From contig JADKGX010000002.1 of assembly GCA_016722065.1 (NCBI GenBank), positions 434,001 through 498,000 on the forward strand: a stretch of 64,000 nt of DNA, written 5' to 3'. The notes beneath the pieces are model-generated. The model was given only the letters and a program-made list of their open reading frames with translations, ran no database searches and was not told the DNA's origin. Of this stretch, positions 25,370 through 32,794 are shown piece after piece. The position numbers were made by a program, and so were the translations under genes. The DNA comes from Planctomycetota bacterium. GTDB taxonomy: Bacteria > Planctomycetota > UBA8742 > UBA2392. The number at the start of each line of letters is the position of its first letter. Positions within the stretch are counted from its first letter, which is position 1.

Positions 25370-25561
25370 GGCGTTTCCGGGGCTGCCCTGTCTGGGCGTT
25401 GGGCTTGCGTTCGTGACCTCGTTTACAACGCCCGCATTGTTTCATGCGTATCCATTTTTTGGCAGTGGTTTTGCCGTCTGGCGCGTTATTCACCCACGGG
25501 GGTCCGCCGGCAAGATTCCGGTGCGGGGCAAACATGTGTCGCGCCATCGGCATAACCCAAC

Positions 25562-25589
25562 TTGAACCTGAGGGGCGTCGTGCCATACT
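25562..25589 (+). promoter_or_regulatory. Promoter of the TolC-family gene
   Basis: TTGAAC (25562-25567), a 16-bp spacer and CATACT (25584-25589) form a good vegetative promoter; transcription would begin about 18 bases before the ATG at 25614, and ACGGAGAG serves as ribosome binding site. Confidence 0.55.
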
Positions 25590-25613
25590 CCGCCCCTGCG
25601 CACGGAGAGCCGC

Positions 25614-27209
25614 ATGAGATTGGGACAACTGTTCGGATTCGGGTTGCTGGCCTTGCCATTGGGCATCAGTGCCTGTCACACACCCACCAAGGAAGCGGAG
25701 CCCTCGGAGTTATTCCGCAGCGCGCTGGATGAGGTCATGCTGCGCCAGCCCAAGGCCAACAAGCTGAAGGCCGACGACCTGGAAAAGCGCCCCAGGATTG
25801 TGTTGAACCTGACGCTGGACGGCTGCATTGAGCTGGCCATGAGCCACAACCGCACGATCCTGTTCGACCGGTTGTCGGCAGAGGTCGCGGCGGCCAACGT
25901 GGTGGGTTCGCGCGCACCGCTGGATTTCCGCATTGGCGCCAACATTGGCTATTCGCGGTCAGAAAAGCCCGTCGGCACCAGTTTCTTTGGCGACAACCGC
26001 AGCAAAGAAATCACGGCTGTCACCACCTTTGGCATCAATGCCGTGCTGCCCTTTGAAACCGGCACCACCGTCACGCTGGACGGCGCGTTTGTGCGCAACG
26101 ACAGCAACAGCCCGTTTCAGAACTTTGAGTTCTTTCCGGAAAGCACCCTGACGGTGCGCCAGCACCTGCTGAACGGCTTTGGCTTTGTACCCAACCTGGG
26201 CGGCGTGTGGATGGCCCAGAACGACAAGACGATTGCCGACCTGCAGGTCGATGCCAGCCGCAACACCCAGGCCTATAACGTGGCGATTGCGTACTGGAAC
26301 CTGGTGGAAGCGGCCGAGGAATTGCAGTTGTTCCAGGAAGAAAAATCGCTGGCCGAAGAAGCCCTGAAGCTTGCCCAAAGCCGCCTGGATGCAGGCATTG
26401 GCACCAAACTGGAAGTGCTGGCCCAGCAGGCCGCAAGCAAGAACAGCGATGTCAGCATCATCCAGGCCGAAAACACCCGCCGCGCCCGCCGCGACGAACT
26501 GCTGCACGTGATTCACCCGGACCTGGTGATTGGCTATGCGCTGTTCAAGGACTATGAAGTTGAAATCGTGCCCATGACGCTGGCTGATTCCGCCCGCGCC
26601 AGCAGCGATCAACCCACGGTGCTGGAAGAGGTAAAGGCCGCCCTGCGCCGCCGCCCCGAAATCGCCCAGGCCCGCAAGCGCATCGAAAACGCCGGCATTA
26701 ACATTGAGATGTCGGAGTACGGCTTGCTGCCGACACTGGACCTGGAGGCGCAGTTTGGTGTCAACGGCAGCGGTAAACAGGCCGACGACGCGCTGGACAG
26801 CTTCAACGAGTTCAAGAACCTGAAGTATGGCTTCAATGTGCAGTTTTCGGTGCCGTTGCAGAACCGTGCGGCGCGCAGCAACCTGACCAAGGCCGAAATC
26901 AACAAACGCAACGCGATTCTCTCGGCGCGTGAAACCGAAACCGGCATCATCCTGGAAGTCGCGGGTTCTGTGCGCAACATCCGCAGCGCCCGTGAAGCCG
27001 TAGACGCCGCCAGCGAAGCCCGCAACCTGCAAGTGGAGACCTACACCACGGCAGTGCAACGTGAAAGCGCCGACCTGGCCACGCCCTTTGAAGTCAGCCA
27101 GGCGCGCAAGGACAAAACCGCCGCAGAGATCAATGAGGCCCGCGCACGCATCAACCTGCAACGCGCCCGTCTGGCACTGTTGAAGGCAACCGGCGAACTG
27201 GGCAGATAG
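25614..27209 (+). CDS. TolC-family outer-membrane efflux lipoprotein
   Basis: A 531-residue outer-membrane factor that would form the exit duct for an efflux or secretion pump. It has a lipoprotein signal (LLALPLGISAC, with cysteine 21) and two outer-membrane-efflux domain repeats with long helices, for example EEKSLAEEALKLAQSRLDAG and ARKRIENAGINIEMSEYGLLPTLDL. No inner-membrane pump or adaptor gene lies next to it, so its partners are elsewhere. ACGGAGAG upstream of the ATG is a good ribosome binding site, and a promoter is seen 25 bases upstream. Confidence 0.88.
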   Translation: MRLGQLFGFGLLALPLGISACHTPTKEAEPSELFRSALDEVMLRQPKANKLKADDLEKRPRIVLNLTLDGCIELAMSHNRTILFDRLSAEVAAANVVGSRAPLDFRIGANIGYSRSEKPVGTSFFGDNRSKEITAVTTFGINAVLPFETGTTVTLDGAFVRNDSNSPFQNFEFFPESTLTVRQHLLNGFGFVPNLGGVWMAQNDKTIADLQVDASRNTQAYNVAIAYWNLVEAAEELQLFQEEKSLAEEALKLAQSRLDAGIGTKLEVLAQQAASKNSDVSIIQAENTRRARRDELLHVIHPDLVIGYALFKDYEVEIVPMTLADSARASSDQPTVLEEVKAALRRRPEIAQARKRIENAGINIEMSEYGLLPTLDLEAQFGVNGSGKQADDALDSFNEFKNLKYGFNVQFSVPLQNRAARSNLTKAEINKRNAILSARETETGIILEVAGSVRNIRSAREAVDAASEARNLQVETYTTAVQRESADLATPFEVSQARKDKTAAEINEARARINLQRARLALLKATGELGR

Positions 27210-27210
27210 C

Positions 27211-27255
27211 GGGTTTGGGTAGGTCGCGTTTGGGTAGGTCGGGTTTGGGTAGGTC
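27211..27255 (+). repeat. Three 15-bp tandem repeats plus a palindrome
   Basis: GGGTTTGGGTAGGTC occurs three times in tandem (27211-27255; the middle copy has one change) starting two bases after the TolC stop. It runs into a perfect 8-bp palindrome, GTCGGACATTCCTGTCCGAC (27253-27272). Confidence 0.75.
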
Positions 27256-27281
27256 GGACATTCCTGTCCGACTTGAACGAC

Positions 27282-27307
27282 GCCCGACAGGATTGTCGGG
27301 CCCACCC
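27282..27307 (-). repeat. Dispersed 26-bp palindromic element, copy 1
   Basis: Read on the minus strand this contains CCCGACAATCCTGTCGGG preceded by GGGTGGG. The same 26 bases occur at 37100-37125 and, with one change, at 38446-38471, always between genes. Confidence 0.75.
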
Positions 27308-27335
27308 AAATCTCTGTCGGGGCCCGGTCGGGTCG

Positions 27336-27956
27336 TCACTTGCCTGCAGCTTGCTCTGCTTGTGGCTTGGTCATGCGTTGTTCCACCAGCCGGTCAAACC
27401 GCTTGAGCATCCACAGCGCCACCGGAACACTCACTGCCAGCGCCCCCAGCCCGATGTAAAGCATGTATTGATCCAGCCACTTCATGCTTTCGGCGGCGTA
27501 AAAGCCCAGTGCGGCATACAGAAAACCAGAAGCAACGCTGCCCAGCGCGGCATACACAAGGGCAGGCGCCATCGGGTAGCGGCGCAGCCCGGCAGCGGCG
27601 GGCACAAAACGGCCCATCCAGGGCATGAATCGACCCAGTACCAAAAGCACAAAGCCCCAGCGCTTCATGCCGTCCTGCAGCAGGGCAAGGCGCATGGAAT
27701 TCTTGGGCGATTTGGCAAAGCGCTCCAGCCAGCTTGCCCGCCAGCGGCCAACACTGAACATCAGCGCATCGGAACCAAAACTGCCTGCGGCGCCGCACAG
27801 GGCCACCAGCCAGGGGTTCAAGTGGCCGGTCACGCTGGCCAGCACCCCGCCTGCAATCACAAAGCCCTGCAGACCGGATTGATCCCAAAGCGTGCCCACG
27901 GCCACGGCGTAATAGCCGTAGGTCGCAATCAGGTCTTTGACGGTTTCCCAATCCAT
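27336..27956 (-). CDS. DedA/SNARE-associated (VTT) family membrane protein
   Basis: A 206-residue inner-membrane protein of the DedA family; characterised members move undecaprenyl phosphate or phospholipids across the membrane. Typical features are an early GLQGFVIAGGVLAS re-entrant region, the LCGAAGSFGSDALMFSVGRW segment, and the conserved arginine/glycine signature GRFMPWMGRFVPAAAGLRRYPM. Three or more hydrophobic helices follow. I use the ATG at 27956, which gives a normal DedA length; a longer upstream reading frame overlaps the divergent neighbour and is unlikely. The substrate is unknown. Confidence 0.85.
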   Translation of the reverse strand: MDWETVKDLIATYGYYAVAVGTLWDQSGLQGFVIAGGVLASVTGHLNPWLVALCGAAGSFGSDALMFSVGRWRASWLERFAKSPKNSMRLALLQDGMKRWGFVLLVLGRFMPWMGRFVPAAAGLRRYPMAPALVYAALGSVASGFLYAALGFYAAESMKWLDQYMLYIGLGALAVSVPVALWMLKRFDRLVEQRMTKPQAEQAAGK

Positions 27957-27999
27957 GCAGGGTTCGCTTCTGGAGTTGTGCCAGCGTATCCTAACGCCC

Positions 28000-29130
28000 A
28001 TGGACCTGCGCGAAATCCCGACACCGGCGCTTGTGCTTTCACGCCCGCGCCTGCAACAGAACCTCGACTTCATGGCCGGTCGCGCCCGCGACCTTGGTGT
28101 GTCCCTGCGCCCGCACCTCAAAACCGCCAAGTGCGCCCAGGTGGCGCAACTGGCCACGGCCGGACAAACTGGCGGCATCACGATTTCGACACTGGCCGAG
28201 GCCCGCTGGTTTCTTGCCCAGGGCTTCACCGACATGACACTGGCCGTGGAGCTGCCACCCGGCAAAGTCGACGCGATTCTGGACTTGACACGTCAAGGCG
28301 CGCACATGACGGTGCTGGTCGACAGCGCTGAGGCCGCAGGCGCCCTGCGCCAGGCCGCGCAGGCGGACCTGCCCCACCCGGTGCGCGTGCTGCTGGAAGT
28401 TGACTGCGGCGATGCACGCGGCGGCGTAAGCCTGGATGGCGCGGCGCTGGCCATTCTAGGCAAGCTGTTGTGTGGCACGCATAACCTTGAACTTGCAGGC
28501 GTGCTGACCCACGCCGGCCACAGCTATGCCTGCCATTCTGTTGATGAAATCGCCGACGTGGCCGAACAGGAACGCGCCACCGCCGTGCAGGCGGCGGAAC
28601 TTCTGCTGCGCGCAGGATTGCCCTGCCCGGTGGTCAGCGTGGGCAGCACGCCCACCGCCACCCATGCGCGGCACCTGGAGGGCGTAACCGAAATGCGCCC
28701 CGGCGTGTACATGCTGGGCGACCTTGACCAGGTGGGCCTGCAAAGCATGGGCATGGACCGCATTGCCTGCACCGTGCTGGCCACTGTGATCGGGCACTAT
28801 CCCCAGCGCAACACACTGCTGACAGACGCAGGCGGGCTTGCCCTAAGCAAGGATACCAGCGCCCAGCGGCACGGCCGCAACGTGGGCTATGGTCGCGTCT
28901 GCGACCTGCTGGGTCGCGAATTGGCGGGTCTGTATGTGCACCGCGTGAACCAGGAGCACGGCCACATCACGGCCGACGGCATGCTGCCTTACAAGCAGCT
29001 CAAAATAGGCTCGCGTGTGCGGGTTTTGCCCAATCACATCTGCATGACGGCTGCCGCCTATGAAAACTTTCATGTGGTTGACGAAGGCACCGCCGTTGCC
29101 GAAGTATGGCCTCGCGTCAATGGCTGGTAG
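28000..29130 (+). CDS. PLP-dependent D-threonine aldolase / D-serine dehydratase-like protein
   Basis: A 376-residue alanine-racemase-fold enzyme of the D-threonine aldolase/D-serine dehydratase group. The PLP lysine is in RPHLKTAKCAQ (about residue 43) and the C-terminal metal site, a histidine and cysteine two apart, is in PNHICMTAA. Other family stretches are LLEVDCGDARGGV, GVLTHAGHSY, SVGSTPTA and EMRPGVYMLGDL. It would cleave or dehydrate a beta-hydroxy D-amino acid; the exact substrate is open. The ATG at 28000 lies seven bases after TATCCT, a possible -10 box, so the message may be leaderless. It ends before a tRNA gene on the other strand. Confidence 0.85.
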   Translation: MDLREIPTPALVLSRPRLQQNLDFMAGRARDLGVSLRPHLKTAKCAQVAQLATAGQTGGITISTLAEARWFLAQGFTDMTLAVELPPGKVDAILDLTRQGAHMTVLVDSAEAAGALRQAAQADLPHPVRVLLEVDCGDARGGVSLDGAALAILGKLLCGTHNLELAGVLTHAGHSYACHSVDEIADVAEQERATAVQAAELLLRAGLPCPVVSVGSTPTATHARHLEGVTEMRPGVYMLGDLDQVGLQSMGMDRIACTVLATVIGHYPQRNTLLTDAGGLALSKDTSAQRHGRNVGYGRVCDLLGRELAGLYVHRVNQEHGHITADGMLPYKQLKIGSRVRVLPNHICMTAAAYENFHVVDEGTAVAEVWPRVNGW

Positions 29131-29148
29131 CAATGGCTGCACAAGCCT

Positions 29149-29237
29149 TGGTGCCCGGGGCGGGGATTGAACCCGCACGGGGGTTGCCCCCCAGAGAATT
29201 TTAAGTCCTCTGCGTCTGCCAGTTCCGCCACCCGGGC
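29149..29237 (-). tRNA. tRNA-Leu (anticodon UAA)
   Basis: An 86-nt tRNA with a perfect 7-bp acceptor stem (GCCCGGG/CCCGGGC), discriminator A at 29152 and a genome-encoded CCA at 29149-29151. The D arm contains GGCGGAACTGGCAGACGC. The anticodon loop CTTAAAA gives UAA, reading leucine UUA/UUG. The long variable arm (CTGGGGGGCAACCCCCGT) is typical of type II tRNA-Leu, and the T arm GCGGGTTCAATCCCCGC is standard. Confidence 0.95.
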
Positions 29238-29240
29238 ACA

Positions 29241-29297
29241 GCACAACAATACGCCCGCCGGTTGCAGGCGCAAACCGGCAGGCGTTGTGCTTTCTCT
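29241..29297 (+). terminator. Large hairpin with T-rich tail before the redoxin gene
   Basis: ACGCC-GCCGGTT (29251-29263) pairs with AACCGGC-GGCGT (29273-29285) across one mismatch, extended by GCACA/TGTGC, and is followed by TTTCTCT. It probably ends plus-strand transcription from the PLP enzyme gene and insulates the redoxin gene downstream. Confidence 0.55.
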
Positions 29298-29354
29298 CCA
29301 TTTCAACGCGGGCCCAAACGTATTACCGTGGGCCCACTAACCGGAGGATTCTCA

Positions 29355-30428
29355 ATGAAATCGTTGTTACCTGCCCTGCTGCTGGCGCTGCTGTGCGCGC
29401 CGCTGGCGGCCCAGGACACGCAAGCCGAACCCGGCCTGAAGGTCGGTGATGAAGCCGTGGACCTGGAAATCAGCAATTGGGTCAACACACCCGCCTGGCC
29501 CAAGTTTTCTGAACTGCGCGGAGATGTCATCCTGGTCAAGGCCTGGGGCATCAACTGAGTTCCCTGCATGCGGCAGTTGCCGCATATGAACGAGTTGCAC
29601 AAGGAGTACGGGCCCAAGGGGCTTCACGTGTTCACCCTGTTCGCGCAGGGGCACCCCATGAGCCAGATTGATGCACTCGTTGCCAAAAACAAAATCGAAT
29701 ACCCGATCGCCCTGGATGGTGAATGGGCCGGCAGCTATCCCTCGCCCAGCCTGCCCGAAGTCTGGGTCATCGGCGTGGACGGCAAGATCATTTACAAAGG
29801 CGGAAAGCTCGATGACGCCGTGCTGGAAAAAGAGCTCGCCAAGGTGAAGTACCCCGGTCTTGGCAAGGCCGCCGTGGCCAACGAATTGGAAGCGGCCGCC
29901 AAGGCTTTTGGCAAAGGCAATTTCGCCGAGGCCGTGAAGCTTGCCCAGGCCGTGATCGACGGCGATTCGCCCGAAGCAGCGGTCAAGGACGCCGAATATC
30001 TGGTCGAGCGCGTCGAGGAAAAGATCAAGCAGCTTACCCAGCGCGCCGAACTGGCTGAGGTACAAAAAGACTTCACACTGGCCCAGGTGTGCTGGAACGA
30101 GCTGGCGACCCGCTTTGCAGGCTGTGAAGACACAGAAGAAGCGGCAGCGCACCTCAAACGCGTGCAAGATGACAAAGACGCAGTCAAAGAAATGGCTGCG
30201 CGCCGCGCCATGCTGGTGTTGATGCGCGACCTGAACTGGGAAGCCAACGACATGGACCTGGAAGACGCCAAGGTGATGAAGGCGTTCCGCGAAAAGTGCA
30301 TCGAAGCCTTTGAAAAGCTGGCCAAAGAGCACCCCAGCACCCAGGCCGCAGCCACAGCCACCAAGTTTGCCGAAATCCACAGGGCGGCACTCAAGGACGC
30401 TGAACCCAAAAAAGAAGAGGGCAAATAG
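29355..30428 (+). CDS. Predicted selenocysteine-containing thioredoxin-fold protein (in-frame UGA at 29556)
   Basis: One 357-residue frame interrupted only by TGA at 29556-29558. A signal peptide (MKSLLPALLLALLCAPLAAQ) leads into an AhpC/TlpA-type redoxin: VGDEAVDLEISNWVN, then ILVKAWGIN, then UGA, then VPCMRQLP. The UGA takes the place of the first cysteine of the CxxC redox motif, giving U68-V-P-C71. The fold continues across it with GLHVFTLFAQGHPMSQID, the cis-proline region SPSLPEVWVIG and VDGKIIYKGG. A helical, charged C-terminal half of about 190 residues follows. The start has GGAGGATTCTCA upstream. It probably works as a periplasmic thiol/selenol oxidoreductase or peroxidase. Selenocysteine is inferred; a nonsense mutation is the alternative, but the downstream frame shows normal codon use and no further defect. 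Confidence 0.82.
29568..29585 (+). promoter_or_regulatory. Candidate bacterial SECIS hairpin
   Basis: ATGCGGCA (29568-29575) pairs perfectly with TGCCGCAT (29578-29585), leaving GU at the tip. The loop G lies 18 bases after the UGA, within the roughly 16-37 base distance known for bacterial SECIS elements read by SelB, and the hairpin sits inside the coding sequence as required. Confidence 0.7.
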
Positions 30429-30470
30429 TCCCTGGCATCAAACAGCAAGCCAAGGGCATCAGGCCAACAA

Positions 30471-30497
30471 CCCCGCGCGCAAGCGCGGGGTTCTGTT
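30471..30497 (+). terminator. Rho-independent terminator after the redoxin gene
   Basis: CCCCGCGC (30471-30478), GCAA loop, GCGCGGGG (30483-30490), then TTCTGTT, 42 bases after the redoxin stop. Confidence 0.75.
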
Positions 30498-30606
30498 CAA
30501 CCCCACCGCCAAAACAACCGGCAGCCACGATATTGCCGCGTGTCGGCCCACAGGGCCGACGGTTCGGTTGCAGAGTACAATCGCAGGCGGCCGACGGCGC
30601 GGCTTT

Positions 30607-30642
30607 GCCGCGACCCCCGGGGACTTCCGTCCCGGGCTGCTG
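30607..30642 (-). repeat. Dispersed 35-bp repeat, copy 2 (inverted)
   Basis: Inverted copy of the element at 21427-21461, carrying CCGGGACGGAAGT on the minus strand. It lies between the redoxin terminator and the end of pheT. Nothing else is recognised in the gap 30498-30688. Confidence 0.6.
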
Positions 30643-30688
30643 ATCAACGATGCATCAAACAGGTCGTTTGCAACCCAAGCGACGAGCC

Positions 30689-32722
30689 TCAACCACGCAG
30701 CGTTCCGCCAAGCTTGGCCCCGACCGCTGCAATCGCGGCATTCATCTGGGCCGTGATTTCTTCGCTGGTCAGGGTGCGGTCGTCGTGCCGGAAGCACAGC
30801 CGAAAGGCCAGGCTCTTCTTGCCCGGGCCAATCGACTTGCCGCGGAACTCGTCAAACAACTGCACGTCGCGCAACGTGCTGTCGCAGGCCTGGCGCGCCA
30901 CGGCTTCCACTTGCGCCCAGGTGGTGGCGGCATCCAGCACAAAGGCAAGGTCGCGTTCGGCGCCGGGAAAGCGCGGCAAATCCTGAAACTCGGGTGTTTC
31001 AACCCAGGCGTCGACCAGCACGGCAAAATCCAGTTCCGCCATTGCACAGGCGCCGTCGGCTCCCAGCTGCTTCATGGCCGCTGCCGTCGGTTCGCCAACC
31101 ACGCCCAGCAGCTTGCCGCCAAGGCGCAACTCGGCGGCGCGCCCTGGCTGGTATGCCCCATGGGCCAGCGGCGAGGCAGCCAATGGCTGGGTTACACGCA
31201 AAGCCTCCAGCAGCGCCTGCACAACGCCCTTGGCCTGCAGAAAATCCGCTGCCAGCAGACCGATCACTTCGCGTTCGCCGGAAGACTGCCCATCGGGAAG
31301 AAACACCTTGGCGATCTCGAACAGCCGCACCCGCGTGTTGCCCTGCCGCTGGTTGTGGGCCAACGCATTGCCAAGGCTGACCTGCAAGTTGCGCCGCAGG
31401 GCCGGCAGACCGGCATTGACCGGCCGGCGCGCTTCCAGCCGCGCATGGGCCTGGCCAAAAGGCGAACAAGCCGCCAGCTCGCCCTTGTCGCTGACAAACG
31501 TGTCCGTCAGGGCCTCACACAGCCCTTGGCCCAGCAACGCGCGGCGTACTTCGGCCCGCACCTTCTGGGCGCGGGTGGGCTTGGCAATGGCAACGGTCAT
31601 GCGCAGCGGCGCGGGAATTTTGTCCAGCCCATGCAGGCGGCCGATTTCTTCGACAAGATCGATCGGGTTTTCCAGATCGCGCCGAAAGCTGGGGGCCTCC
31701 ACACTCATGCCCTCCGGTGTCGCCTTCAACACCTTCAGGCCCAGCCCCTGCAGCATGGCCTGTATCTGCGCGGCCGGCACATCAATGCCCAGCACCCGCT
31801 TGACCAACCCGTACGAAAGCTCAATCACGCGCGATTTTGGTGCGCAAGTTCCAGCCTGCAAAATGCCGTCCAGCACTTCGCCGCCGGCGATGTCGACAAT
31901 CAGCTTGGCGGCGCGGCGGCTGGCGTACAGCACGCCGCCAAGGTCGACGCCACGTTGAAAGCGATAGCCGGAGTCACTTTCGAGTTCCAGGCGCTTGCCC
32001 GTCAGCTTGTTCGCCACGGGCTCAAAGTAGGCGCTTTCCAGCAGGATATCGCGCGTGGCGGGGTTTACTTCACTGAGGGCGCCTCCCATCACGCCGGCCA
32101 CGGCCTGGGCGCGCTGGGCGTCGGCAATCACCAGCGTTTGCGTATCCAGCGCGATGCTGGCGCGTTCCTTGCGGTCGGCAATCGGCGCAAACGTTTCTTT
32201 ATCGCGGGCAAAACGCACCACAATGCGCGGGCCGGCCAGCTTGCCAAGGTCAAAGGCGTGCAGCGGCTGGCTGGTTTCGTACAGCACAAAATTGGTCACG
32301 TCGACAATGTTGTTGATCGGCTTGAGGCCGATTGCCTCCAGCCGCTGCTGCAACCACTTGGGCGAAGGCCCCACCTTGACGCCACGGATCACCTGCGCCG
32401 TGTAGAACGGGCAGGCCGCCAGCGCATTGGCTTCAATCTCGACACTGCAAACCTGGCTGGCCTTGGTGCTGGCCACGGGGTAGGCCGCATCAGGCAGGGC
32501 AACGGTTTTGCCCAGCGTGGCGGCTAGTTCGCGCGCCAGGCCCAGCACGCCAAGGCAATCGACACGGTTGCTGGTGACTTCAAGCGTGAAGCAGGTGTCG
32601 GCGCCTGCGGCTTCGGATTTTTCAACTTCCGTTCCGGCCAGTGTCAGGCGCTGGGCCATTTCGGTGGCGCCCAGGCCGCTGCCAACGTAGCTGTCGATCC
32701 ACTGGTGTGTTGCTTTCATCAT
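30689..32722 (-). CDS. pheT: Phenylalanyl-tRNA synthetase beta subunit, short form
   Basis: Beta chain of the alpha2-beta2 PheRS, carrying the B3/B4 editing region, B5 and the C-terminal anticodon-binding FDX-ACB domain. The 677 residues are about 110-120 fewer than usual. The missing part is the N-terminal EMAP-type OB-fold: after AGTEVEKSEAAG the protein goes straight to FTLEVTSNRVDCLGVLGLAREL. Other marks are INNIVDVTNFVL, HAFDLGKLAG and the end DRTLTSEEITAQMNAAI. The start is one of two adjacent ATGs (32722, 32719). pheS is not next to it. Tandem placement after the protease genes is on the same strand with a 72-bp gap. Confidence 0.95.
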   Translation of the reverse strand: MMKATHQWIDSYVGSGLGATEMAQRLTLAGTEVEKSEAAGADTCFTLEVTSNRVDCLGVLGLARELAATLGKTVALPDAAYPVASTKASQVCSVEIEANALAACPFYTAQVIRGVKVGPSPKWLQQRLEAIGLKPINNIVDVTNFVLYETSQPLHAFDLGKLAGPRIVVRFARDKETFAPIADRKERASIALDTQTLVIADAQRAQAVAGVMGGALSEVNPATRDILLESAYFEPVANKLTGKRLELESDSGYRFQRGVDLGGVLYASRRAAKLIVDIAGGEVLDGILQAGTCAPKSRVIELSYGLVKRVLGIDVPAAQIQAMLQGLGLKVLKATPEGMSVEAPSFRRDLENPIDLVEEIGRLHGLDKIPAPLRMTVAIAKPTRAQKVRAEVRRALLGQGLCEALTDTFVSDKGELAACSPFGQAHARLEARRPVNAGLPALRRNLQVSLGNALAHNQRQGNTRVRLFEIAKVFLPDGQSSGEREVIGLLAADFLQAKGVVQALLEALRVTQPLAASPLAHGAYQPGRAAELRLGGKLLGVVGEPTAAAMKQLGADGACAMAELDFAVLVDAWVETPEFQDLPRFPGAERDLAFVLDAATTWAQVEAVARQACDSTLRDVQLFDEFRGKSIGPGKKSLAFRLCFRHDDRTLTSEEITAQMNAAIAAVGAKLGGTLRG

Positions 32723-32794
32723 TGGTGGCCCCGGGTTACAGCGCGTCTTTTAGCGCCGCAACCCCGGCAGCGGCAGTGGTGTGTCGCCGCGACT

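Noticed and set aside
29568..30428. Treating the downstream part of the redoxin as a separate gene starting at an internal ATG
   Set aside because: It would lack the N-terminal strands and signal peptide, and the frame is exactly continuous through the UGA; the selenocysteine reading explains both parts.
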